Part shown: piece after piece, positions 55,401 to 64,000 of the stretch | Layout of the letters: the number at the start of each line of letters is the position of its first letter | Numbering within the stretch: the first letter of the stretch is position 1 | Source: Tridacna crocea | Taxonomy: Eukaryota > Mollusca > Bivalvia > Cardiida > Cardiidae | Length of the DNA stretch: 64,000 nucleotides | Assembly: GCA_943736015.1 (NCBI GenBank) | Contig: OX031064.1 | Span: 37,189,361 to 37,253,360 of the forward strand | Reading direction: 5' to 3' | Notes under the pieces: model-generated | The model's input: only the letters and a program-made list of their open reading frames with translations | What the model was told of the DNA's origin: nothing | Databases searched by the model: none | Position numbers and translations under genes: made by a program

Positions 55401-58400
55401 GTATCGACCCAGGTCAGCCTGCGCGGACTGCGCAGGTTGACCTGGGCCGACACTTTTCGCTCTTGATCATTTTCTGTATGTCTACCTTATAATTTAGTCG
55501 ATTATCAAAAATAGTTGCTGTTATGTATCCATTAGCAAGTAATATTTTGTTCGATGTAATGGATTACGGAGAGCATTAAGCCCCCTTTTGCCAGATCATG
55601 GCTCAATTAAATTAGTTAATGATAAAGAAACAAATGCGCAATCCTCTGTGAAAAAGGGTGTTTATAACGCATGTTCGCGTACGTTATACATAGCTAGACA
55701 TCACTTAATTAGGGATTCATAAGATTCATTCTGTTTCACGACCGAATCAATCATGAGGTAGACTGGGATTTTGACATGTACATATTTTATCAAAGGTAAA
55801 AAGTGTATGGGTAAGAAAGCCAATCTCAAAAATGTGACGTATAGATCTACCAGTGTTACAACGTAGTCGTTCTTTCAAAATGGCAAAAGACCACTAAGCG
55901 CATTTAATAGTTTCAAGTTTTTAAGAATATCAAGTTCTTATAGATTTTTTTGTATGATTTGTATAATTACCTCCCTTTCGGAAATACAAATGATGTAAAC
56001 TATATACATGTAAACTGTTGTGACAGGACCCAAGAGCGTAGCTATCTACGCCCCAAAAGGCAATAGTGATAGTTATTATCGAACCCATATTTCTTGAAAT
56101 TCAACGTTCCTCCAAACTATGCCAAAAAGACGCCACCAGAGCCTATCAAATACATAAGTGGCTTTTCCAATTAAAACAAGAGGGCCAAGATGGCCCTGGA
56201 TCGCTCACCTGAATTTTAGAGAGGACCATAGCTTTTTTTTCCAAAATCTACCGGTAATCAGCCATTTCAGAGTAGAAGAATTTTTAAAAATTTCTTCTTG
56301 TCTGTATTGTGTAAATAGCCCACAGCCATCAGAGCCATGATTCTTGGCGGATCAAAATTTCGCGGACAAGGATCACCCGAGGAACATCTCTGTGAAATTA
56401 TTTCAAAATCTGATCAGCAGTTTCAGAGAAGAAGAATTTGAAAAAAATCCTTCGTTTCTGTATAGTGCAAGTAGCCCCCATTCACCAGAGCCACGTTTCT
56501 TGAAGAATCAAAATTTCACGAACAGCTTCTGAAAAGGGTCACCCAAGAAATATCTCAATAAACTTATTTTAAAATCTGACCGGCAGTTTCAGAGGAGAAG
56601 ATTTTTAAAGAATTTCGTAGAAAGAATTCCGTTTGGTTGCCATGGCAACCAGAGTTTTTGATAGAATCAAAGTCTATGAACAGTTTTTAAGGAGGACCTC
56701 CCAAAGAACATTCCAGCCAAGTTTGGTTCAAATTGGCCCAGGAGTTTAGGAGGAGTTTATGTTTAAAGAATTGTTGACGACGCACGACGGACGACGGACA
56801 CCGGGTGATCCTAAAAGCTCCCCTTGAGCACGTTGTGCTCATGTGAGCTAAAAATTCGTGGAGGATCCCCCTCCCCGGGAAATCCTTCTGCCGGCACGAT
56901 ACCCACTCTCTCAGCACTTTGCCTCTGGGGTAGTACACGGCTCAAAAAAGATAAAGGTTCACATGTCATCGACTTTGATCTCGAGATAATATTTAGGCAC
57001 AGTACAATGCAAATAATTTTCTACTCGTCAATTCAGTCAGACTTAACACTGTAAAATTTCAGAACATGCTAAACGACTTGGTGTGCACAAAAGATGAATA
57101 GGCAGTTTCCTGTCAAAGCCGTCTTTCTGATCTGCATCACAGGCTTCTGAAGGAATTAGTGGTGTCATTTTTTATTCTCATTTTCGACTTCAATTAGACT
57201 TGATAGAAATATAAACAAAGATTGTAAAAAATATGATTTTTTAACAAAAGAACAAGGAAAACAAATTTCTCGATTTTCCTCATCGCTTATAAAATCAAAC
57301 AAGAAAGGTATTGGGCTATTTTGTCTTGTAAGAATGTAAGCTAATGGTATTCAGAGCACAAAGATTAAGTTTTTAACAAAATGAAAGATTTAAATTTCGG
57401 TATTTTATGTATATCAATTTTGGGGTAGCTACGCCCCTGATGATTTAGTACCAGCTGAGGCCAAAGCAATTTGAATAGCATGTCTAATTTTTGTATGGAA
57501 AAAGTTCAAGCGTATTACCTGTGAATCAGCCCAGGAATTAAGGAATGTGCTGTAGAAATAACACTTGTCTTTGAGCCTGTACAAGCCAGTAGGGCAGTCT
57601 GGAAAAACGAGTAACAGGAAATAAAGATCAAAGTACAGAGAACACTTAAGAGCCATACATAAGCGTGATTCACTGACCTTTTCCGGACACTGTACCTCAA
57701 GATCAGACTCCTTGCTTATATAGGAGAAAATTGGTCTTCAGTTGGGTAACGTTAGAAATCGGCGTGAGAAAAAGAGGAAATGATGGACTTTGTTGTAAAT
57801 GCTTTAGTAATCACTAATCAGTCATCTTTGCTGATTTTTTTTCAGACCATTTAGCTTAAAGGTGGGTATTTAGAATTTTTACATCTCACCAAATTAAAAC
57901 ATATATATATCACTGAAATTCATATGGAAATATAATACAAATCATCAATAATTAAGATTCATAAAATTACGAAAAAAATTTTTTTTGATGGTATTCCCTT
58001 AAAAGGCTACGTAGCCTCTTAAGGTATTTTTAGATTTCCCGCCAAAAATCAATAAAGCATTTCGGGAATGCCAAGTGACTGGCACGTGACTCATAACGCT
58101 TAAATTCCATTACTTAACAAACATGTAATAATTATTTTCCATAATGTCTTCTTCGGACGCTATGTTTGAAACTCTGTCTGTGTATTCCTGTATGTAAATA
58201 AGCGAATTGAACATCTAAAAATAGAACGTGTCTCCCGTCGGTGTCGACCTGGGCTGTAGTAAATCTCTAATTTCTCGTGTTGTCGGAGGGTGTTCGACTA
58301 CTGGGGTTTTATGAATGAAAATCAAAAGGCTATGGGAGTATAAGGATGATTTTTTTTGCATATTTGTACAATTTTCGTCCCAAAATCTGAAGGGCCACCT

Positions 58401-61400
58401 TTAAGGTCGCGCTGCATCGTGTATCTATATACAATCCTGAGTTTTATAAACCTCAGGTAGACGTATTTTGAAATACAGAAAACGCTGGTGAACAGCGTTT
58501 ACTACATCTCCACAATGTTTCTGGGTTTTTCTTTCTTTACGCTTTCAAAGAACTCAACGTCGCAAGTAATTTACGATCTTCATTTCCTTTCAATTTTTAG
58601 AAGTTCTTTTTAGAATTGCGTCGATTAATGATATAGATTATTAATCAACTATTAGATATATAGAAGTTATACATGGAAACCGGTCCACGCGATACTAGTC
58701 ACATTTCTGACTTCGTATAGTATACAAGTCGTGACCCCGGCTTAATACGATTTGACCTCCAATATATACAATTGACCTCGTATCAATATTGATGACCCGC
58801 GACCAATACATGGATCCGTGGAAATCGATATTTGACCAATCAGGTCATCGCATTTATTCTACCTGATGTGCATCGTTGTGTTCTGCCATTTTGGCTCACA
58901 AATAAACGATTGTAAACGTTGGAAGGATCCGATACTATTCATTTATTTTGTGTTTTTAACGTTTGAATTTAAGAAAAACCTTAAAATATGTGCTTTGCAA
59001 GCGTGTACCGCTGACGTGAGATCACGCAGAGGCTATAGACATGTTTGAATTATGATAATGACTAAAAAATTTGGACTAATATAAAGAGTTCTGATGAGCC
59101 CTGGAAAATGGATTTATTTAGATACTGCTTACCCCTCTGAAACAGAAAAATTGAAAACAAAGGTAAAAATAGACCTATATGAAATACTAATAAAGAGAAA
59201 ATACGTTTACTTGAATATCTAACCTTGTTCAATAACCTATGCACATCCAAAAAGTGGCCGCGTAACTTGTCACCAATGTTTCAGTTTGACATTAATCTTA
59301 ACCCATGGTGCATGAAGAATATGCTAATTGTGTAGATATAGATCAGACTGAAAATTACATGATGTTTAGTCTTAGATTTAAACTACTGCTATTTACAATA
59401 AGCACTTCAAATGACGTGTACTTCCTCACTAAGAGTAGATTTCAATTTTAAAAAGGTTATAATCTTTTGTACTGGTGTATGTTTAGCTTAATGAGCAACA
59501 TGTTAATTTTTCTCTTGACTTAGCTTTTTCAACCGTTAATCAGATAAACCCAAATTTTAACGACCCTAGAAAGCTGTTAAAAGCATCGCGGAAAAGGAGA
59601 AAATGTTTGTTACATCCATTTTCTCCTTTTTCGACAGTGTTTTGTGCTCTTTCAAAAACAAATTTCAATTTTTGCATCCTTTCTTTTCTTGTCTACAAAT
59701 TTTTGAGGTTGGATTGTTCTAAAAATTTTGTCATTTGGTGAAGAGTTTGATTGGATTAGCACATCTGCACATTAGCACAAAGGGTCTTTTAGTAAACTGT
59801 CAATTGATAGGAAGCGTGTTTGATTGCAAAGCAAATCACCGCTCTAATCAACTTGACCACCCGTTGTCATCAGTATATCATACGATAAACTACCGTCAAT
59901 GATATTAACAATTTTCTTAATTGACAACACACTTAACACATTTTATAATCATCAGACAACCCTTTTCCCTTTAACCTGATATTGAAAATTTTCATTAACT
60001 TAAACCTCTCTGTTGAATCAGACAATCTATAATTTTTTCGAAAGTTTTGTAATTCATTGTTATTTAATTTGGTATGATGCTAAAATGACTTTAAAAGACA
60101 AACGAAAGCAATCAGTATCTGTAATTCTATAATTCTGTGGCAGAACGGGGATTTGTTTTTCCCTTTCACATTGGGGTTCGAAATTTTGTTTAAACATGTA
60201 TATGTGTTACATTGTCCGTTGACCCGATAATTCTCCCTTTTAATACATATCCGTGCGTCAATTCTTTCAAGCATATCTTTAAATTTCTTACCGAGATTTT
60301 AATCATGGACAGAAATATACGATTAAAATATTTTTTCCGAAATTTTATTGAGAGAAACATTCATGACGGCACGATTTAAGTAGCCTATCTGTTATAGAGT
60401 ATATGTATTGACAGCGTTTGTTTGTGAGTCCTTGGCAACAGTAACTAAGGTAGTCGGTATATCTTATCGCCACGGATCCATGTATACAGAGTTCTTTGAA
60501 CGTGATTGGTCAAAAGTCCAGTCGCGAGAGCGTCTGCGCTTACTTTTAACAAATCACGTTCAAGGAACTCTGTATTGGTTGCGGGTCATCAATATTGATA
60601 CGAGGTCAAATGTATTGATGGGAGGTCAAGTCGTATTAAGCTGGGGTCACAACCTGTATACTATACGAAGTAAGAAATGGTACTATTAAAAATTGAAAGC
60701 ACCTGCAGGCGGCAAAATGAACGTAACCCAAATATTGATATTTGTTTCCAGCAGGGTAGAAAACATTGTGGGGAAAAGGAGAAAATGCTGGTTACCAGCA
60801 TTTTCTCCTTTTCCCACAATGTTTTCAGAAGGCTTCTTTTTCAGGGTCGTAAAAATCAGGGATTGTTTGATAAAAGGTTAATTAATAAAATTGTCATTAA
60901 TCAAGTGATTTCGTATTTGCCCAGTTACAGGTCCTCGGTCAACCGTATTCGGCCCTCGGCCTTCGGCTTCGGGCCAATACGGCTGACCTCGGACCTGCAA
61001 CTGGGCCAATACGAAATCACTTGATTATATAATGTTATTAATCAAGTGATTTCGTATTGGCCCAGTTACAGGTCCGAGGTCAGCCGTATTGACCCTCGGC
61101 CTTCGGCCTCGGGCCAATACGGCTGACCTCGGACCTGTAACTGGGCCAATACGAAATCACTTGATTAATGACAATTTTATTAATTAACGCTTTACCAAAC
61201 AACCTCTGGTTTCTACGACCCTGAAAAAGATGCCTTCTGAAAACATTGTGGGAAAAGGAGAAAATGCTGGTAACCAGCATTTTCTCCTTTTTCCCACAAT
61301 GTTTTCTACCCTGCTGGAAACAAATATCAATTTTTGGGTTACGTTTACTTTGCCGCCTCCTGGAACGTGATTCGCTAAAAGTAAGCGCAGACGCTCACGC

Positions 61401-61913
61401 CATTGAACTTTTGACCATTCAGTTTCAAGGATTTCTGTATTGGTCGCGGGTCATCAATATTGATACGAGGTCAACTGTATTGATCGGAGGTCAAGTCGTA
61501 TTAAGCCGGGGTCACGACCTGTGTACTATACGAATTCAGAAATGTGACTGGTATTGCGTGGACCGGTTTCCTTGTATAACTTCTATATATCCAATAGTTA
61601 ATTAATAAATAACATTATAACACAACTCACCGTAGGGATAGTATAAGGTAAATCCCGCAGAAACGGTCAAAATGACGTCAGTTTGAACCGGATGTTCATC
61701 GTGAAAATAACACGTTAGACTTGGTTCGTTGTAGCTAACTGATAAACACGCTGTCGACTTATCACATCCATACATGCAAGCAATGAAAAAAATTGAGTAT
61801 TTAGTATCCGAAAACGCATTTAGTGTCCTGTTTCTCACAAATATGTATTTTTCAAATTCATTACCAAGTGTATTATAGAAGCTGGCAAGCACCAGCAATA
61901 AGTGGTAATCCAT
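52391..61913 (-). CDS. Lectin gene 2: secreted apple/PAN-like plus C-type lectin protein (5 coding exons, 229 aa)
   Basis: Exons on the minus strand: 61913-61631, 57598-57519, 55182-55089, 54535-54320 and 52407-52391. Lengths and intron phases are identical to lectin gene 1, giving the same 229-residue design. A signal peptide (MDYHLLLVLASFYNTL) is followed by four cysteines at 46, 50, 56 and 68, then a lectin domain with CPTGLYRLKDKCYFYS, VYCNGIGGNLAKIE, WIGAYHN, GPSQPN, WEWNDHIDC and FICEK. It ends DIVIK. All cysteine pairs and the QPN/WND motifs are kept, so both copies look functional. Adjacency, shared orientation and alignable introns show a tandem duplication. Intron 1 holds a 3-kb nested palindrome; a MITE sits just upstream of the start. 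Confidence 0.87.
52500..52720 (-). mobile_element. Diverged MITE-A
   Basis: CTAAATGACAAAACTTTAAG left, core around GCTGGAAACCAGC, right GGTGGTAAAGAATTAA. Lies about 90 bp upstream (in gene sense) of exon 5. Confidence 0.7.
53080..54295. repeat. Palindrome cluster in lectin gene 2 intron 4: one P1, two P2
   Basis: P1 at about 53090-53240 (diverged). P2 hairpins at about 53383-53542 and 54129-54288 each run from TTTATTTCATCAGC to the complementary end. The sequence between them is itself an inverted repeat (ACTTTTAGAGCTAGTGATCT near 53585 against the complement near 54070). Confidence 0.7.
54320..54535 (-). CDS. Lectin gene 2, exon 4
   Basis: 216 nt, acceptor TGATTCGTGTCACAG, donor GAGAAAG/GTTAGT. 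Encodes FYWIGAYHN, GGWGPSQPN, WEWNDHIDC and AFICEK. Confidence 0.93.
55010..55085. repeat. GA-rich microsatellite
   Basis: GAGA and GGGA repeats ending next to the exon 3 donor. Confidence 0.9.
55089..55182 (-). CDS. Lectin gene 2, exon 3
   Basis: 94 nt, acceptor CCCAATCAAAG, donor CCAG/GTAAGT. Encodes VYCNGIGGNLAKIESDDEQ and onward. Confidence 0.92.
55398..55466. repeat. GCGCAGG hairpin, near-perfect copy
   Basis: GCGAAAAGTATCGACCCAGG ... TGACCTGGGCCGACACTTTTCGC around GCGCGGACTGCGC. Confidence 0.8.
55470..56170. other. Intron 2 of lectin gene 2, no feature seen
   Basis: AT-rich sequence, no recognisable exon or element. Confidence 0.4.
56173..56855. repeat. AGAGGGCC-family interspersed repeat, full-looking copy
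   Basis: Begins AACAAGAGGGCCAAGATGGC and ends with GACGACGGACACCGGGTGAT, then GAGCACGTTGTGCTC (hairpin) and ATGTGAGCTAA. The interior has three related segments with TTTCAGA(G/A)(G/A)AGAAGAATTT. A hairpin before a CTAA end recalls Helitrons, but the 5' end lacks TC. Confidence 0.6.
57519..57598 (-). CDS. Lectin gene 2, exon 2
   Basis: 80 nt, acceptor CTCGTTTTTCCAG, donor TCACAG/GTAATA. Encodes CPTGLYRLKDKCYFYS and SWADSQ. Confidence 0.93.
57600..58637. other. Intron 1 of lectin gene 2, outer part
   Basis: Mostly unrecognised AT-rich sequence; a decayed MITE-A-like core (AAAACGCTGGTGAACAGCGT) at about 58479-58499. Confidence 0.4.
58809..60482 (-). mobile_element. TA-flanked 1.67-kb non-autonomous DNA element, copy 2
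   Basis: 1674 bp, TA at 58807-58808 and 60483-60484, ends CATGGATCCGTGG and complement; opposite orientation to 13908-15576. Contains the old MITE-A at about 59525-59752. Confidence 0.78.
60681..61358. repeat. Large palindrome: MITE-A, two mirror hairpins, inverted MITE-A
   Basis: A MITE-A (60680-60893, minus) and another (61184-61358, plus) face each other. Between them are two 131-bp hairpins at 60897-61027 and 61038-61168, each opening TTAATCAAGTGATTTCGTAT and closing with its complement around GGCCTTCGGCCTCGGGCC. The flanking ATTAATAAAATTGTCATTAA is inverted on the other side. Confidence 0.85.
61631..61913 (-). CDS. Lectin gene 2, exon 1 (signal peptide and apple/PAN-like domain)
   Basis: 283 coding nt ending at donor TACG/GTGAGT. 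Cysteines at residues 46, 50, 56 and 68 and the motif ACLSVSYNE...LTCYFH match gene 1. Confidence 0.92.
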
Positions 61914-62013
61914 GGTTTTATGATTGCAGAAATAATAATGCTCATTGAATAATAAACACCGTTAGCTGGTGTAAATTGCTTCAATGAATTGTTTAGCTTC
62001 TACCGTTTCCTCC

Positions 62014-62235
62014 TTAACCACACAATCCCTACTTTTGACGACCCTGAAAAAAAAGCCTTTTGAAAACATTGTGGGAAAAGGAGAAAATGCTGGTAACCAG
62101 CATTTTCTCCTTTTCCCACAATGTTTTCTACTCTTCACAAAACAAAGTTCCAATTTTCGGTCACTTTTATTTTGTCGTCTGCAAATGCTTTCGATTTGGA
62201 CGAGCCTAAAATACTGTCGTTTGGTAATGAGTTAA
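62014..62235 (+). mobile_element. MITE-A full copy 101 bp upstream of lectin gene 2
   Basis: TTAA at 62014-62017 and 62232-62235; intact core. Sits where a core promoter or leader would be expected. Confidence 0.92.
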
Positions 62236-62310
62236 ACATATTCATAGCAAATATCTGTTTAAAAAAAAAAAAACAGTTGAAACGATGATTACCAACACAA
62301 ATAAAGCTAA

Positions 62311-62535
62311 TTAACTCTTTACAACACAGTCCAGTGTTTTAACTATCCTACCAGACAAGCTTTTTGAAAACAGTGTGGGAATAGGAGAAAATGGTGGTAA
62401 CCAGCATTTTCTCCTTTTTCTATTCAGTTTTCTACCCTATCACCGACAGAAATCATCATTGAGTTACATTTTATATGTCGTCTGCAAATGGCTTTCAATT
62501 TGGTCGGGTCGAAAATGTATTTTGGTAAAAGGGTA
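62311..62535 (+). mobile_element. MITE-A, diverged copy
   Basis: TTAA at 62311-62314; core with one-sided loss (CCTTTTTCTATTCAG); right end GGTAAAAGGGT. Confidence 0.75.
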
Positions 62536-62689
62536 TTCATTTGAATGGCTTCAGGAGATCGAAATCGCTTGGCAGCAGAATGTTTTCATAAAGTTGACTT
62601 CGAAAATTTAGGTGCAAGTGATAATGGGAAAACTCGCTATGCTTCGAAAATATGAACGCATCTATATTCGGTCATGAATTTGTTTTCCT

Positions 62690-62828
62690 GTAACGTTACT
62701 ATATTATTATAGATCTTTTCTGTACTAAGACCACACTGATAATTTTTGTGTATTTTCTTTACCCCATGTATAATGTTTGTCATTACTGGGTGAAATAAAG
62801 CGTATGTTGTTGTTGTTGTTGTTGTTTC
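62690..62828 (+). mobile_element. Possible LINE 3' tail
   Basis: Ends GTGAAATAAAGCGTATG followed by (TTG)n, a usual non-LTR tail form. No coding part. Confidence 0.35.
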
Positions 62829-62850
62829 GACAACAAAAAGTACAATGCAT

Positions 62851-63078
62851 TTAACCAATTACCACACAATCCCTACTTTTGACTCCCCGGAGAAAGGCGC
62901 CTTTGGAAAACATTGTGGGAAAAGGAGAAAATGCTGGTAACCAGCATTTTCTCCTTTTCCCACAATGTTTTCTACCCTTCACGACACAAATTTCAAATTT
63001 TCAATCATTTTAATTTTGTTGTCTGCAAATGCTTTCAATTTGGACCAGTCTAAAACATTGTCGTTTGGTAATGAGTTA
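62851..63078 (+). mobile_element. MITE-A full copy
   Basis: TTAA at 62851-62854 and 63075-63078; intact core. Confidence 0.92.
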
Positions 63079-63159
63079 AGGTAGTAGACCCCTAATACCT
63101 GTAGTGCTGCACTGCATAAAGTTTTCTTGATAGTTAATAAATACGGATTTATACAGGTA

Positions 63160-63215
63160 TAATAAAAGATCAGACTGCAAGATCTGTACAGAATGGTCTT
63201 GATCTCCCATAAGCA
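63160..63215. repeat. GATCAGACTG hairpin, diverged
   Basis: AAAAGATCAGACTGCAAGATC and AATGGTCTTGATCTCCC. Confidence 0.5.
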
Positions 63216-63507
63216 AAAGTCCCTGTTTTCTACCGTAATGCGGACAGGGTATATCAAAATGACATGCATTGTGACAGACAATATGCAAATGTTAGAGTAT
63301 AGTCGTGTTTATCGATATTCGTGTTTTTAGATCGTGAACCCCAGTCCAACTATGGAAATTTTATTGTCCCGGCGTTTACAATTTCATAATTTACTTTTTG
63401 TGATTTATTCCTCTTTGATATTTTGTAGCGCAAAGCGAACTTTTCCACGTGTCCTTTGCTCAGTTTTCATATTTTTCCCATATTTTTCATAATGTGCTGT
63501 TTTAAGA

Positions 63508-64000
63508 CAAGAGGGCCAAGATTGCCCTAGATCGCTCACCTGAACTTTTGACAGGAACAAAGCCATTTTTTTTTAACATTGAAATATTTGATACAAAATA
63601 ATCATTTTGCTGAGCAATTTTGAAAAGGTAACAGTCCTCTAAACAATATTTCAAAATCTGTCAAAACCCCTACAATCATCACCACAGCCATGTTTTTGAC
63701 ATATCAGAATTCTGCATACAAAGTTTTCAGAAAAAAAAAAATCTATCATAAAGTACAGAAATGGTGATCAACAAGGCGGTTAACATCCAAATAGAGGCCC
63801 TTTTGAGAACTTGTTAAATATTCTATATGCATGCATTTCAAAAATAACAATTTTATATTACCTCATGCAGTACATGTATACAAGTAGCAATCAAATACAC
63901 AAATAGAAAGTGTGCTCAACACTGCACTCACAAAGTGACTTCTGCATTGCAGCAATAGCTTTTTTCATAACAATACCTATACAGTCTTTTGATGAAAATT
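63508..64000. repeat. AGAGGGCC-family repeat, running off the window
   Basis: Opens GACAAGAGGGCCAAGATTGC, then CTAGATCGCTCACCTGAA, as at 56173. The right end is not seen. Confidence 0.55.

Larger units (their letters stand above)
58638..61608. mobile_element. Nested element bounded by about 150-bp inverted repeats
   Basis: Left TTATTAAT(C/T)AACTATT(A/G)GATA to about 58800 is the reverse complement of about 61445-61608. Both arms include ATACGAGGTCAA and the direct unit recurs at 60565-60675. Inside lie the 1.67-kb TA element (58809-60482) and a palindrome of about 680 bp (60681-61358). No coding sequence. It ends 22 bp from lectin exon 1. Confidence 0.7.

Noticed and set aside
56173-56855. 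Firm Helitron call
   Set aside because: The 3' hairpin and CTAA fit, but there is no TC 5' end and no Rep/helicase sequence; left as an unclassified repeat.
60408-61024. Overlapping 93- and 115-residue frames
   Set aside because: They cross transposon boundaries and a palindrome and share nothing with known proteins.

Overview
The window looks like nuclear DNA of an invertebrate, most likely a bivalve mollusc. That is an inference from three things: AT-rich sequence crowded with short palindromic elements, tRNA-headed SINEs, and spliced lectin genes of a kind common in molluscs. No ribosomal RNA gene, convincing tRNA gene, CRISPR array or prokaryotic operon is visible.

Host genes are few. 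A conserved single-coding-exon gene (333 residues, unrecognised) lies on the minus strand at 19448-20449. The right third holds two tandem paralogues on the minus strand, at 39631-48203 and 52391-61913. Each is built from five coding exons of 283, 80, 94, 216 and 17 nt, with every junction at a sensible splice site and the phases agreeing throughout. Each predicts a secreted 229-residue protein: signal peptide, a small four-cysteine apple/PAN-like domain, then a long-form C-type lectin-like domain with a QPN motif and a WND motif.

Nearly everything else is mobile DNA. Positions 1-3942 are the gag end of a Ty3/Gypsy-type LTR element on the minus strand. Protease is followed directly by integrase, as in Gmr1-like elements; it has a tRNA-Pro primer site and carries a SINE/LINE-tail insertion. 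It sits inside an older MITE. About 45 copies or fragments of a TTAA-flanked (piggyBac-like) MITE with a long hairpin core are scattered through the window, with a related second family. There are also Mutator-like MITEs with 9-bp target duplications, an apparently intact Tc1-like transposon (40553-42069) inside a lectin-gene intron, and TA-flanked elements of 0.55, 1.34 and 1.67 kb. Several foldback families, tRNA-derived SINEs, an 'AGAGGGCC' interspersed repeat and many microsatellites complete the list.

Layout: 1-3.9 kb retroelement; 4-9 kb MITEs plus a CAA-rich inverted repeat; 9.8-11.2 kb palindrome cluster; 11-19 kb MITEs, two TA elements and a satellite; 19-20.5 kb host gene; 21-39 kb MITE-dense intergenic DNA with SINEs; 39.6-48.2 kb lectin gene 1; 48.3-52.3 kb repeats; 52.4-61.9 kb lectin gene 2, whose first intron holds a nested palindrome; 62-64 kb MITEs and repeats. 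The lectin exons survive as small islands within introns built from elements.
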